From Dulcicalothrix desertica PCC 7102 (GTDB taxonomy: Bacteria > Cyanobacteriota > Cyanobacteriia > Cyanobacteriales > Nostocaceae), in contig NZ_RSCL01000002.1 of the NCBI RefSeq assembly GCF_003991905.1, positions 49,638-113,637 on the forward strand: 64,000 bases of DNA, read 5' to 3'. Positions 1-9,491 of the stretch are shown piece after piece (position 1 is the stretch's first letter; each line of letters begins with the position of its first letter). Under the pieces are notes generated by a model that did not search any database, had not been told where the DNA came from, and saw only the letters and a program-made list of their open reading frames with translations. The position numbers and the translations under genes are program-made.

Positions 1-3000
1 TAAAACTGACATGAGTGAACTGACTATTATCTGCTTTTAGAGTTTGAATTAATTCACCTGATTTAGTGTGCAATTTAACGCTTTTATCTTTGCTAGCAGT
101 GGCAATTTCTTTTCCATCAGGACTAAAATTGAGACTATAAATATTATTATTATGTGCTTGATAGATTTGATATTTCTTTCCTGCTATTTGCCAAAGTTTG
201 GCAGTTCCGTCCTTGCTAGCTGTGGCTATTATACTTCCCTTTGGACTAAAATTAGCGCTCCATATCCAATCTTGGTGTCCTTTTAAGGTTTGGAGTTCTT
301 CGCCGAATCCACTCCAAATCTTCACTGTTTTGTCAGCACTGGTGGTAACAATCTGCTTACCATCTGGACTATAACTTGCACTAGTAACAGAATTTTTATG
401 AGAATCTAAATTTTTTATTAATTTTCCGTCACTGCTCCAAATTTTTGCTTTTTCATCTCGACTAGCGGTTACAATATTCTGACCATCAGGACTAAAATTA
501 ACGCTCCAAACCCAATCTTTATGTCCATCATTTCCAGCCAACGTTCGCAGTAATTTTCCATCTAAGCTCCAAAGTTTAACTGTTTTATCTTGGCTAGCGC
601 TGGCAATAATATGACCATTATGACTAAAACTTAAATTTAAGATTGGCTGTTCATGTGCTTTGATACTTTTAATTAAGTTACCTTCAATATTCCAGAGTTT
701 AATATATCCATTAGCATCAGCAGAAATAATTGTCTTGCCGTCAGAGCTAAAAGTCACGCTATAAACCTTGTTATCATGCCCTGTCAGGGTAGTAATTAAT
801 TTACCTTCATGCGTCCAAAGTTTAATAGTTTTATCCCAACTTGCTGTAGCAATTATCTTTCCATCTGGGCTAAATTTTACACTATTAACTAAATCAGTAT
901 GCCCTGTTAGCGTGGTAATTTCTTTACCTTCTAAACTCCATAATTTAACAGTTTTGTCCTTACTGGCAGTTGCAATAATATTGCCATCAGGACTAAAATT
1001 AACACATATTATTTCATCTTTATGCTTTTGTAATCGATTACGTTCCTGAGTTTTATAAAGTGCTTCTTGTAATAAAACATCATTTTCTTTTTGTATAGCA
1101 GCCCTTTCTTTAGCTTGGTAAAACACTAAATGGCTGAGTGTTCCATTGAGTTTTTTAGATGCTTTTAAACTTTCTATTAATGCATCAAAATCTTGACCCA
1201 AACTTAAAAAGGCTTTGCTTGATACGCTAATAGCTTTAATTTCATTCAAACGTGCATTTTGCCATTGCCACCAAGCGACTCCAGCAAATATCAAGGTTAC
1301 TACTAAACCACCACTTAGTCCAAACATAATAAGTTTTTGCTTCCGGTTATGTTGGCGTTGTTCCTGTTGTTCATGTAATATGCTAGCGGTAATAAAATTT
1401 TGCTCTGATTGTGTTAATTGTTCTTCCCTTTCTTTATACCAGTCTACTGCTACAGCTAGGCGCCTGCCTTTTAATAATGCATCTGGATTTAAATTATGAT
1501 TTTTCCAATCGCGCGCTTCTTGCTTGAGCCTTTCTTGCCAAATGCGAAACTCACGGTTAGCTTCTATCCACTCCCGCAAAGTCCCCCATTCCCAAATTAA
1601 TGCTTCATGGATAATTTCTACCGTTTCTTCTGCTTTAACTTCATTTCTTCCTGTTACTAGTAAGCGTGCGTCTGCCAAGCATTTGACTAAACCCCAATTT
1701 TCTTCTCCTATCTCGTTGCGAGTTGCTACACGTCTAGTGTCTTCAGTCCCTTCTCCAGGATGCACTAATTGAATAAATATCCTTTCTGCTTGCTGTTTCT
1801 GTTGTTGAGACAGATTTTTTAATGCTTCCGAAGCATGTTTTGCTAAAGCTTTTTCTAAACCGCCAATTTCTTCATAAGCCTTATGAGTCAAATACCAATT
1901 TTTTTGTTTTGACCATAATTGAGTTAAGGCAAATTCTAGCAAAGGCAAACGACCAGGATGATTACCAATATCATTAATTAGTTTACTTGTTAAGCCCTCC
2001 TTCAGTTCCACCTTCATTTTTAAGGCTGGTTTTTCAATTACCGCTCGTAACTCCTCCTTATTCATTGAAGTTAGTAACAATGGAGTGTATTGTTGCAGAG
2101 CTTCTCCCATTGATTGATTATCAAGCACAATTCCTAAAAAATCTGCTCGCAGCGTCAACACCAGCGTCAACCTTGGAACGTTTCTTACTGCCATAAGCAG
2201 TGACTCTAAAAAACTGTAACGTTCTGAGTCGGCAGTAAGAGTGTAAAGTTCTTCAAACTGGTCTGCCACTAACACAAAACGCTTACATCCTGAAGAATTA
2301 ATAATATTGTCGATAAAATTACATAATACTGTTTCATCATGTCGCAAGTTAACCTCAAATTCTAGTTCTGCTAACCTGCTTGCAATTTCTGCTGATGCTT
2401 CTGATTGTCGCTGTTCTAAAAATTTGCTCAACGCTATAGCCAAAGTATCAAACGGATTTTTTCCAGGACGAAAACTAATTATCTCTACATTACCAGTAGC
2501 TTGTAAACGAGGAATTAAGCCTGCAAATACGACAGATGACTTTCCACTTCCAGAAGCACCAACTACAGGAACTAAAGGTTTACTGTTGACTGCTTTTACT
2601 AACTTATTAATAAACTTCTCTCTACCAAAGAAGTAATCAGCATTTTCCTGACGAAATGCTGATAAACCCTGATAAGGACATTCGGGCACCTCACCAGAAA
2701 GTCCTCCCAAATCTTCCCAATTTGGTGCAGGAATTGTAGTATTTTTACAGATAATTGGCAACCAGCTTACCCCTGGTAATCGCTTTTCGATATCCTTGTC
2801 GTTTGCAAGTTCACAAAGCTTATCTCTTGCTTGCCGAACTGAATTAAACAAAGATTCACCTTGTGAAAAAGAATTCAAAAAATATTGAAGGAACTTTTGT
2901 GCTAATTTATCTGGTACTTCTTCGCGCCAAACGATAATATAAGGTAAGTTTAAATCTGCTAATTGCTTTGCTAAACCTAGCCCATCACAAGAATTAAAAA

Positions 3001-3832
3001 TTGCTAATTTTAAGCCTTTGCTAATTGCTGCTTTAAGTGTCCTTTTGATTTCCGCTAAACTTAAACTATCGTTACGATTAATATTTATTATGCCTGTTTG
3101 ACCATCACCTTTTGTTTCGCTATGACCCGCAAAAAATAGAATATCGCAGTCTTCTTCCCAAAGTGCATTAAAATCGGAACGATTGGGTTCTTTTAGAACG
3201 ATAAGTTCTGCTGAACGTTTTTTCAATTTTTCAAGTAATTCTCTATCTGCACTCGTATCAATATTTGTACTATCTCCAAATATGCTAATAATTCTAGCTC
3301 TTCTAATTTTACCAGAAGTCGATGATTTCTCCGGTGCCGTAGTACTTGTAACAGGAGAGTGAAAACAAACAGCTGCTTCACAGAAAAACTTTTGAGCGAA
3401 AAAACTCCATTCCTGCCAAGGTAAACGATGTAAGATGTCTTTAGTTGAGAGGCAGGTAATTTTTTCGGTATGGATAAATAGACGAATATCTGATTGACAA
3501 TTTTGTGGTAGTACTTGCTCTAATTTTAACTGAATAGGGTGAAGCCACTGATGAAGGTGATGGCATAAACCTTGAGCATAATTATCACAATTCATCTTGG
3601 ATACATGAGTAACTTGGTTATTTTTAAAACCACCTCTTGAATGGTTCAGCAGTGAATAGTATTGCTCTTTCCAACGCTGGTAGGAAACTGAAATGTCTAC
3701 ATTTGGAGGTAATTGCACTTCAAGTTGCGTGATGTTACTCTCTGCATTTGCTACCATCACCTTAAGATTTACTTTAGGAAATCCAAATTTAAAGTTCCCG
3801 TCATCAAACTCCAAATTTACCCATGTTTCCAT
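1..3832 (-). CDS. CHAT domain - nSTAND NTPase - WD40 repeat protein (3' end outside window)
   Basis: Open from an ATG at 3832 (METWVNLEFDDG) through to the left edge, more than 1277 residues with no stop. Residues about 170-330 look like a CHAT caspase-like protease domain: 'LFFAGHSE' supplies the catalytic His237 and 'FNSCDG' Cys282. A segment starting 'PYQGLSAFRQENADYFFGRE' is the signature entry of the nSTAND1 NTPase family; its Walker A 'GASGSGKSS' has Lys431. A single membrane-type helix lies at about 835-855, followed from about 935 by WD40 repeats, eight complete and one cut by the edge. Family knowledge: CHAT-STAND-WD40 proteins are signalling or defence-type sensors in which NTPase oligomerisation is thought to activate the protease; the substrate here is unknown. 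It contains very few GGCGCC motifs compared with most neighbours. Confidence 0.9.
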   Translation of the reverse strand, partial: METWVNLEFDDGNFKFGFPKVNLKVMVANAESNITQLEVQLPPNVDISVSYQRWKEQYYSLLNHSRGGFKNNQVTHVSKMNCDNYAQGLCHHLHQWLHPIQLKLEQVLPQNCQSDIRLFIHTEKITCLSTKDILHRLPWQEWSFFAQKFFCEAAVCFHSPVTSTTAPEKSSTSGKIRRARIISIFGDSTNIDTSADRELLEKLKKRSAELIVLKEPNRSDFNALWEEDCDILFFAGHSETKGDGQTGIININRNDSLSLAEIKRTLKAAISKGLKLAIFNSCDGLGLAKQLADLNLPYIIVWREEVPDKLAQKFLQYFLNSFSQGESLFNSVRQARDKLCELANDKDIEKRLPGVSWLPIICKNTTIPAPNWEDLGGLSGEVPECPYQGLSAFRQENADYFFGREKFINKLVKAVNSKPLVPVVGASGSGKSSVVFAGLIPRLQATGNVEIISFRPGKNPFDTLAIALSKFLEQRQSEASAEIASRLAELEFEVNLRHDETVLCNFIDNIINSSGCKRFVLVADQFEELYTLTADSERYSFLESLLMAVRNVPRLTLVLTLRADFLGIVLDNQSMGEALQQYTPLLLTSMNKEELRAVIEKPALKMKVELKEGLTSKLINDIGNHPGRLPLLEFALTQLWSKQKNWYLTHKAYEEIGGLEKALAKHASEALKNLSQQQKQQAERIFIQLVHPGEGTEDTRRVATRNEIGEENWGLVKCLADARLLVTGRNEVKAEETVEIIHEALIWEWGTLREWIEANREFRIWQERLKQEARDWKNHNLNPDALLKGRRLAVAVDWYKEREEQLTQSEQNFITASILHEQQEQRQHNRKQKLIMFGLSGGLVVTLIFAGVAWWQWQNARLNEIKAISVSSKAFLSLGQDFDALIESLKASKKLNGTLSHLVFYQAKERAAIQKENDVLLQEALYKTQERNRLQKHKDEIICVNFSPDGNIIATASKDKTVKLWSLEGKEITTLTGHTDLVNSVKFSPDGKIIATASWDKTIKLWTHEGKLITTLTGHDNKVYSVTFSSDGKTIISADANGYIKLWNIEGNLIKSIKAHEQPILNLSFSHNGHIIASASQDKTVKLWSLDGKLLRTLAGNDGHKDWVWSVNFSPDGQNIVTASRDEKAKIWSSDGKLIKNLDSHKNSVTSASYSPDGKQIVTTSADKTVKIWSGFGEELQTLKGHQDWIWSANFSPKGSIIATASKDGTAKLWQIAGKKYQIYQAHNNNIYSLNFSPDGKEIATASKDKSVKLHTKSGELIQTLKADNSQFTHVSF

Positions 3833-4315
3833 AAATAGCTACCATAGATTAACCGTTAGAAGCATAACTAAGTTGAGCCACTTAGCGTTAAACAGCAGTG
3901 TTGTAAAGCATCAAATAGTAAAATATAGCCCCTAAATCCACATTTTGATGCCATCTCTTAGTAAAAACACTTAACTAAAGTTAAGTTTTTAGCAAAATAT
4001 TATTAAAATTTGTAAAGCTTTTGTTCCTATGCAATACTTAGAAAAATATTAATGTATAATTTATTACAAATATACTTGAATTTATGCAAAGGCGCCGGAA
4101 ATAATAAGATTTTAAAGTACTATTCATAGTGCTATTTGATAAACACGCACCATATGCAACTTTATTCTTCGAGTTCTCTTATCAAGGTTAAAGTTCATAA
4201 AAAAGGTGGGCAATGTCTACCTTCTACTAATTACTAAGATTAGCCAAAATCAGAGAAGCTAGTTTTTATACAATCACCCGCGATGCAAATTCTGTAGATA
4301 GAAAAATATGTTTGT

Positions 4316-4345
4316 TGTAGAGACGTGACATGTCACGTCTCTACA
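4316..4345. repeat. Perfect 30-bp palindrome, TGTAGAGACGTGA family
   Basis: The sequence tgtagagacgtgaca is followed directly by its exact reverse complement. Related hairpins lie at 27834-27895, 28313-28334, 28741-28762, 53806-53835, 55137-55167 and 55649-55678, all outside genes. They behave as a small dispersed palindromic element, of REP or MITE type. Confidence 0.85.
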
Positions 4346-4419
4346 TGTGGATAATCAACCAGACATAATATTAGATTGTATTGACGGGCGCCTATAATTA
4401 TACTAAAAACGGCTTAGAA

Positions 4420-4566
4420 TTTGACTTTATAATAAGCATCAAAATCTTTTAGATGCTACCCTCCCTTTCAGGATATCTTCGATAACGGGAAAACTCCGTT
4501 TACGTGCCCGACTCATGACAGAAGTTTAGATTTTACCAGTTTGCAGGATATTTATCTCGTTATTTA
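4420..4566. repeat. Degenerate partial copy of the 17.4-kb MITE-like element
   Basis: Shares with 17521-17712 the blocks tcaaaatctt, agatgctaccct, ggatatc and gggaaaactccgtttacg in the same order, then catgaca and attttacc-gttt-cag. The terminal inverted repeats of the intact copy are not clearly preserved here. Confidence 0.6.
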
Positions 4567-4621
4567 ATTCAATTTTAGTACTTGTAAAAACTATATTGAG
4601 AGATGTTTTGTGTCTTAGTTT

Positions 4622-4661
4622 AAAAACCTGACAGGAACACGTATGTCCCCATCAGGTTTAA
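4622..4661 (-). terminator. Hairpin terminator downstream of hli
   Basis: On the minus strand aaacctga...tcaggttt form an eight-base stem whose extension (tgggga against tcctg) lengthens it, followed by a short T-rich run. It lies about 20 bases after the stop codon of the Hli gene. Confidence 0.55.
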
Positions 4662-4679
4662 ATTAAAACTTGTAAAAGT

Positions 4680-4871
4680 TTAGAGAATTCCCCAGAAGTG
4701 TAAAAAGCCTTTACCGGAGAACAATTCAATTAAAACTGCTGCTAAAAAACCAATCTGAGCAAAGCGACCGTTCCAAATTTCTGATTGTGGTGTGAAACCC
4801 CAGACCCAAGCGTTACGGTCTTGAACTGGTGTATTGATGTTTGTGGTTTTTGTGGTTGTAGTATCTGGCAT
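4680..4871 (-). CDS. hli: High-light-inducible (Hli/Scp) chlorophyll-binding protein
   Basis: 63 residues, the usual size of single-helix Hli proteins. It carries the chlorophyll a/b-binding motif E31-x-x-N34-G-R36-F-A-x-x-G-F and one transmembrane helix at about 33-52. In the family this helix pairs to bind chlorophyll and carotenoid in the thylakoid membrane, where it protects photosystem II and newly made chlorophyll under high light or other stress. The hydrophilic N-terminus (Thr-rich) is typical. It stands alone with its own terminator, which suggests a single-gene, stress-responsive transcript; I could not identify a promoter box with certainty. Confidence 0.93.
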   Translation of the reverse strand: MPDTTTTKTTNINTPVQDRNAWVWGFTPQSEIWNGRFAQIGFLAAVLIELFSGKGFLHFWGIL

Positions 4872-5054
4872 GATTAAGTATATTCTCTAGAAGTAATGTA
4901 AAGGTTTGTAAGCCTCTATTAAGAACTGTAACAGATTTTTACAAATAGTGTGTAGATTTATGTATTTGATATATTTGACATACTTATATTGACTATCAGT
5001 TTTTGTCTTATATACTGATAACCATTTTCAATAATTTGTGGTAAGTGGCTGTAA

Positions 5055-5759
5055 TTAGTTTGATTCGCAGGCAATTCCGTCTTTGTCTTGGTCTAAGGCT
5101 TTTGCCCAAGGGTTGATTCGCACGTTAATATTACTGATGCCACGCGCGTTTAAATCTTGACAACTGCCTGATTGTTCTAAAATCACCTTATCTGTTGGAG
5201 TCGGCGCCTTTTGTGCTTTTTGTGTCTGTTGTGTGTTAGTATTTACGTTCTTAGATTGGGCGCCGCAGTTAGAAGCGCGGAATTCTGCGACCAAATTATT
5301 TGTTTTTGCTTGATTCTTAATAATATTTTGTTTAACAGCTTGGTAAAATTGTGATTCAGTAAGTTGTTCTGTGGCTTTTGGGTTGGCTAGAGCAACTGCC
5401 ATTGCGGCTACTTTTATTCTATATTCTTCGTTAACTACACCGCAACCAATGGACGAACGTATGTTTTCTGCTAGTTTTTGGCTTGAAGGAATTGGCTTGT
5501 CTATGTTTGGTGCTATTGTGAGGGGTGTTTTTTGAGTCGTTAGCGGTGGTAATGGTGGTAGTGTTTGTATTATAGTTGGTGTAGGTATAGGAAGCGGTGG
5601 TAGTGTGGTTAATATTGTTGGGGTTGGCGCCACAGTTTCTATAACTTGAGATGTGGTTGTTGTGACTTTAGTTTCTGTACTAGTAGGTATTTGACTAGAC
5701 TGTGGAGTTGTTTGACATCCGACTATTGCAAGCATTCCCAAAATTAATATCTTTTTCAT
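5055..5759 (-). CDS. Lipoprotein with C-terminal Excalibur calcium-binding domain
   Basis: The start is placed at 5759, inside a longer open frame, because MKKILILGMLAIVGCQ is a lipoprotein signal with lipobox Cys15 and a strong ribosome site (gggaggaac) lies just upstream. The 234-residue protein has a long Pro/Thr-rich linker (about 17-95), a helical middle part and a C-terminal Excalibur motif, D223-x-D225-x-D227-G-x-x-C231-E. Excalibur domains are small extracellular EF-hand-like modules often joined to nucleases or wall-binding parts. No nuclease motif is visible here, so the role is unknown; the protein probably sits on the outer face of a membrane. Confidence 0.82.
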   Translation of the reverse strand: MKKILILGMLAIVGCQTTPQSSQIPTSTETKVTTTTSQVIETVAPTPTILTTLPPLPIPTPTIIQTLPPLPPLTTQKTPLTIAPNIDKPIPSSQKLAENIRSSIGCGVVNEEYRIKVAAMAVALANPKATEQLTESQFYQAVKQNIIKNQAKTNNLVAEFRASNCGAQSKNVNTNTQQTQKAQKAPTPTDKVILEQSGSCQDLNARGISNINVRINPWAKALDQDKDGIACESN

Positions 5760-5891
5760 ATTAGTTCCTCCCAGCAAAAAGAAGCAGAGATTATAGATGA
5801 TTATATAGTGGGGTTTAATATTGGCGCCTATCAAAGTTTTTAGCTGCGGAATGAGTATATCACTTTTTAGGCGCCGCGCGTTCAATATGCT

Positions 5892-6209
5892 TTATTGTTG
5901 AAAACATTTTAAATGTCTAGCAGCAACCCAACCGCTTCCTATTTGCCCATCGCGTCTTGGATATTCGATTTTTGCCCAATATGCATCTTTACTAAGTCCT
6001 GTAACAGTGACGATATAATTGTACGGAAGAGTTGTAACAATTCGTTTACCTCCTTGGATATATACGTATAATCCATTGGGGCGAGTTACTCTATAAGATT
6101 GACATACTTTTTGAGCTTGAACTGAGGGAGTTTGAATGGTCTCAATGGCTGCAAAGCTTGAGCTTACACCAATAACGAATAATCCAAGTTGAAGAATGAA
6201 TTTACTCAT
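5892..6209 (-). CDS. Small exported SH3-like domain protein
   Basis: 105 residues from the ATG at 6209. A ggtagga ribosome site lies between this ATG and a weaker ATG at 6221, and decides the start. There is an N-terminal signal peptide (MSKFILQLGLFVIGVSSSFA). The rest resembles a bacterial SH3 (SH3b) fold: 'RVTRPNGLYVY', 'YNYIVTVTG', 'WAKIEYP' and 'GSGWVAARHLKC', with Cys in the first and last strands that could pair. Such domains bind cell-wall peptides. It lies on the same strand as the Excalibur lipoprotein and may be co-transcribed with it (about 130 bases apart). Confidence 0.72.
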   Translation of the reverse strand: MSKFILQLGLFVIGVSSSFAAIETIQTPSVQAQKVCQSYRVTRPNGLYVYIQGGKRIVTTLPYNYIVTVTGLSKDAYWAKIEYPRRDGQIGSGWVAARHLKCFQQ

Positions 6210-6365
6210 AAATCCTACCAAAAAATATTATTGTTTAGTTGAAATAACGGGTAATAGCAGACGTACTTAGATGTACTTCCTACTTGTATTTATCTCTTCT
6301 AATACTGGCAAGCATTTATGCATTCTTTACAAATCGCAATATTTAGTTTTTGACAACCTCTTGGG

Positions 6366-9227
6366 ATGATAATGACTAAATTGATGAAAATAGCTACTGA
6401 AAAAAACCCAAATATGCTACCACAATTTTCTGAACGGCAAATGCATTTTTCTCGCTGGGTACTAACGGTCGCATGGCTTTTGGTAATTGTCTCGTTATTT
6501 TACGACCCTTGGACTTCAGTATTGACGGCGCCAAATCACCCTTGGAGTCCTTTACGATTGCCCAATACTTGCATTCAAGTACAGGGAAAATGCTTGTCTG
6601 AACAGCCTTATCCTTTGGGCACTACTCTGTTTTGGGGCGCCATTGTTCCTAGTGCTATTTTTATATTATTAGTGTTTGGACATGAGGTGTGGCGCCGGAT
6701 TTGTCCTTTGTCTTTCTTATCGCAAATTCCGCGTGCGCTCAATAAACAACGACAATTTAAACGAGAAAATGCCAAAACTGGTAAAGTTCGTTATGAACTG
6801 GCAAAAGTTAAGTCAGATTCTTGGTTGGGTAGAAATTATCACTACATCCAGTTTGGTTGGCTATTTGTGGGGTTGTGCGGACGAATTTTGTTTTTTAATG
6901 CAGACCGCTTAGTGCTGGCGTTATGGTTATTATTTACTATTGCTTGTGCGATTGGAGTTGGTTATTTTTATGCAGGAAAGTCGTGGTGTCAGTACTTTTG
7001 TCCAATGGCGCCTGTACAGAAGATATATAGTGAACCTGGTGGATTGTTTCGCACTAAAGCTCATACCAGCGACCAAACCATCACTCAATCGATGTGTCGC
7101 ATTACTCTACCCGATGGTAAAGAACAAAGCGCTTGCGTTGCTTGCCAAAATCCCTGCATTGATATTGATGCCGAACGCAATTACTGGGATAGTCTGAATA
7201 AACCAACAGAAAGTTTTTTACGCTATGGGTATATAGGTTTAGTTTTTGGTTATTTTGTTTACTACTATTTATATGCGGGGAATTGGGATTATTATTTTTC
7301 AGGCGCCTGGGCAAGACAAACCGACCAACTTGCATCGCTTCTTAGTCCTGGTTTTTACTTATTTGGACAAACAATAAATATACCCAAAATTTTAGCAGTA
7401 CCTTTGACATTAGGAGCATTTACTGCCGTAGCTTATTATTTAGGAAAAATTGCAGAAAAACAAATAATTTCCCTTAGTCGCCAAAGCTTTCCTAATCTTC
7501 ATGTAGATGTAGTTCGCCACCGAATTTTTACTCTCTGCACATATATTATTTTTAATTTCTTTTTTATATTTGGTGGACGACCGATAGTTGCCACATTACC
7601 AGTTTGGGTACAATATATCTATGATTTAGGATTAGTATCACTAAGCACGCTTTGGGTTTATAAAACCTGGAACCGTAGTCCCGATTTATACTCACGTGAA
7701 AATTTAGCCAACCGTTTCCGCAAACAGTTAGTCAAATTGCAACTAAATGTTTCTCAATATCTAGAAGGACGCTCGCTTGATGATTTGAATACCCACGAGG
7801 TTTATATATTGGCAAAGGTGTTGCCAGAATTCACCAAAGAAAATCGCCATAAAGCTTATAAGGGAGTTGTACAAGAAGCTTTAGAAGAAGGATATGTTAA
7901 CTATTCGAGTAGTTTAGAAGTACTGCAACAAATGCGCTTGGAATTAGGAATTACCGATGATGAACACCGGAAAGTTCTAGAAGAATTAGGAATTGAAAAT
8001 CCTGAATTGCTCGACCCAGACCGTCAACGCACTTTAGAAAATCAAATTCGTTTGAATGGATATCGCAAATCCTTAGAACGCTTGATGTTATTACAACAAC
8101 AGTCCAGCAACGAAAATTTTGACCAACTTCTACAACAAAATTCTAGTGAAATAGGCGCCTTAAGGCAACAGTACTTTATTACATCTCAAGAACAAGAGTG
8201 GATATTAAGCGGTTTATCTCCAGACGCAGGAGATAAACGACGTGCTGAGTTCCTATTGGCACAATTACCAAATTTAATTACCTGTTATCGTGTATTGAAC
8301 CAGCCAATTATTCGCCAACATCAGGCAGTATTAACTCTAATAAAGGAAAGTATTTATCACAAAGAAGAACTGATTATTCGCTCAATTTTAGAAATTCTTG
8401 CAACACAACAAAATAGTCCCTTAGCGCTCAAGTTAGGTTTATCTTTAGGACAAATGTCATCATTCGTTTTGGTAGAATTGCTCGAAGCAGAACCTTGGAA
8501 ACAACGTCTACACCCAGAAATATTGAGATATTTAACCCAACCCAGTAGTGAGTGGAACACTTGTTCTCTCGAATCTTCCCCATCAGAGGTGTTACAACAT
8601 TTAGAAGCATTGCTGGGTGATCAAAATCCATCGCTCCAAGCAGCATGTCTTTATATCATTGCTCAACTCGAATCCGAACGAGGAAAAAGCATTGCCTGCC
8701 AATTTACTAGCGATAGCTCAAAAGTACTGAGAGAAACTTCTGAATTACTGTTATCTCTACCCGTCCCTTATCCCTCTTTAGATTCATTCCCGACTTTAGA
8801 AAAGGTAGTTTATTTATTCAACAGCGATTTCTTCCATCGAATGCATCCCGAAACATTAGTTTCCCTTGCAGAGCGGGCTGACGTTAAAACCTATACACAA
8901 AATCAAGCAATTACTGAGGCTGGTGATACTTGTCGAGAATTACTACTGTTGCTGAGTGGTGATGCAGAAATTCGTTACCAACTTACAGATGATGAAATTC
9001 GGGTTGAGAGTCTGCACCCAGGACAAACCTTAGACGAACTAGATGTACTAGCGCATAGTCAATCTAGGAATACAATTATTGCCAGCAGCCCAAAAACTCG
9101 TATTTTGGCAATTCCAGTACATACATTCGATGATTTACTAGATAGCGATAGCGATTTTGCTCGTCGCGTTCTTGAATTAGAGAGTCGGCAACTACAACGG
9201 TTTATGCGTTCTATCAATTCTCCCTAA
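6366..9227 (+). CDS. NosR/NirI-like membrane iron-sulfur protein with cNMP-binding domain
   Basis: 953 residues. The N-terminal third is a polytopic membrane domain (helices near 32-48, 88-106, 163-176, 183-203, 282-302) with the NosR/NirI-type motifs C113-P and C208-x3-C212-P, then a ferredoxin-like cluster C244, C257, C260, C264-I-D. These indicate [4Fe-4S] clusters that carry electrons across or along the membrane. Residues about 440-830 are helical and soluble, resembling a HEAT-type solenoid. The end (about 840-950) is a cyclic-nucleotide-binding (CAP_ED) fold ('ITEAGDTCRELLLLLSGDAE'). It may be a redox protein gated by a nucleotide or redox signal; its partner is unknown. No nos or nir genes lie nearby. 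A second ATG at 6372 is equally possible. Confidence 0.8.
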   Translation: MIMTKLMKIATEKNPNMLPQFSERQMHFSRWVLTVAWLLVIVSLFYDPWTSVLTAPNHPWSPLRLPNTCIQVQGKCLSEQPYPLGTTLFWGAIVPSAIFILLVFGHEVWRRICPLSFLSQIPRALNKQRQFKRENAKTGKVRYELAKVKSDSWLGRNYHYIQFGWLFVGLCGRILFFNADRLVLALWLLFTIACAIGVGYFYAGKSWCQYFCPMAPVQKIYSEPGGLFRTKAHTSDQTITQSMCRITLPDGKEQSACVACQNPCIDIDAERNYWDSLNKPTESFLRYGYIGLVFGYFVYYYLYAGNWDYYFSGAWARQTDQLASLLSPGFYLFGQTINIPKILAVPLTLGAFTAVAYYLGKIAEKQIISLSRQSFPNLHVDVVRHRIFTLCTYIIFNFFFIFGGRPIVATLPVWVQYIYDLGLVSLSTLWVYKTWNRSPDLYSRENLANRFRKQLVKLQLNVSQYLEGRSLDDLNTHEVYILAKVLPEFTKENRHKAYKGVVQEALEEGYVNYSSSLEVLQQMRLELGITDDEHRKVLEELGIENPELLDPDRQRTLENQIRLNGYRKSLERLMLLQQQSSNENFDQLLQQNSSEIGALRQQYFITSQEQEWILSGLSPDAGDKRRAEFLLAQLPNLITCYRVLNQPIIRQHQAVLTLIKESIYHKEELIIRSILEILATQQNSPLALKLGLSLGQMSSFVLVELLEAEPWKQRLHPEILRYLTQPSSEWNTCSLESSPSEVLQHLEALLGDQNPSLQAACLYIIAQLESERGKSIACQFTSDSSKVLRETSELLLSLPVPYPSLDSFPTLEKVVYLFNSDFFHRMHPETLVSLAERADVKTYTQNQAITEAGDTCRELLLLLSGDAEIRYQLTDDEIRVESLHPGQTLDELDVLAHSQSRNTIIASSPKTRILAIPVHTFDDLLDSDSDFARRVLELESRQLQRFMRSINSP

Positions 9228-9299
9228 GCAATTTTGACTTTGTGCAAAATTTTTATCTATCTGTAGACAGATGCTGGTAATATTAATTCAATTACCTAA

Positions 9300-9398
9300 A
9301 TTATCCTGATATGTCCCAAGCGGGCAGGGATACTTAGATGGTAGATGCACCCTGATTCAATTTGACCTCAATCGTTTTAACGGTTGGGGTTTTTTTGC
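9300..9398 (+). ncRNA. Candidate small RNA / attenuator unit 1 with intrinsic terminator
   Basis: Unit of about 95 bases. It begins with ttatcctgata (9301), carries tagatgcaccctgatt (9342-9357), and ends in a stem (acctcaatcg pairing with cggttggggt, 9365-9390) followed by seven T. The same three blocks recur at the same spacing in the next unit, which argues for a transcribed, selected structure rather than a lone terminator. It could also be a read-through terminator for the iron-sulfur gene upstream. Confidence 0.45.
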
Positions 9399-9409
9399 AA
9401 GGGATTATG

Positions 9410-9490
9410 AACGGATGTAACGGATGGTTGATTTGTTATAAACTGTAATTCGTTTGGCGCCTCTTCATCTTACAAACCATCCGTTACCAG
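9410..9490. repeat. AACGGATGTAACGGATGG inverted repeat
   Basis: gaacggatgtaacggatggtt (9410-9430) is answered by aaccatccgtta (9474-9486) on the other arm. The motif is the same as the terminal repeats of the element at 17435-17732, so this is probably a shortened relative. Confidence 0.55.
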
Positions 9491-9491
9491 A

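Larger units (their letters stand above)
3833..4621. other. Intergenic region without a gene
   Basis: About 790 bases between the divergent 5' end of the CHAT-WD40 gene and the 3' end of the Hli gene. No credible coding frame is visible. It holds a perfect 30-bp palindrome (4316-4345) and a partial copy (about 4420-4566) of the element found complete at 17435-17732. Confidence 0.6.
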
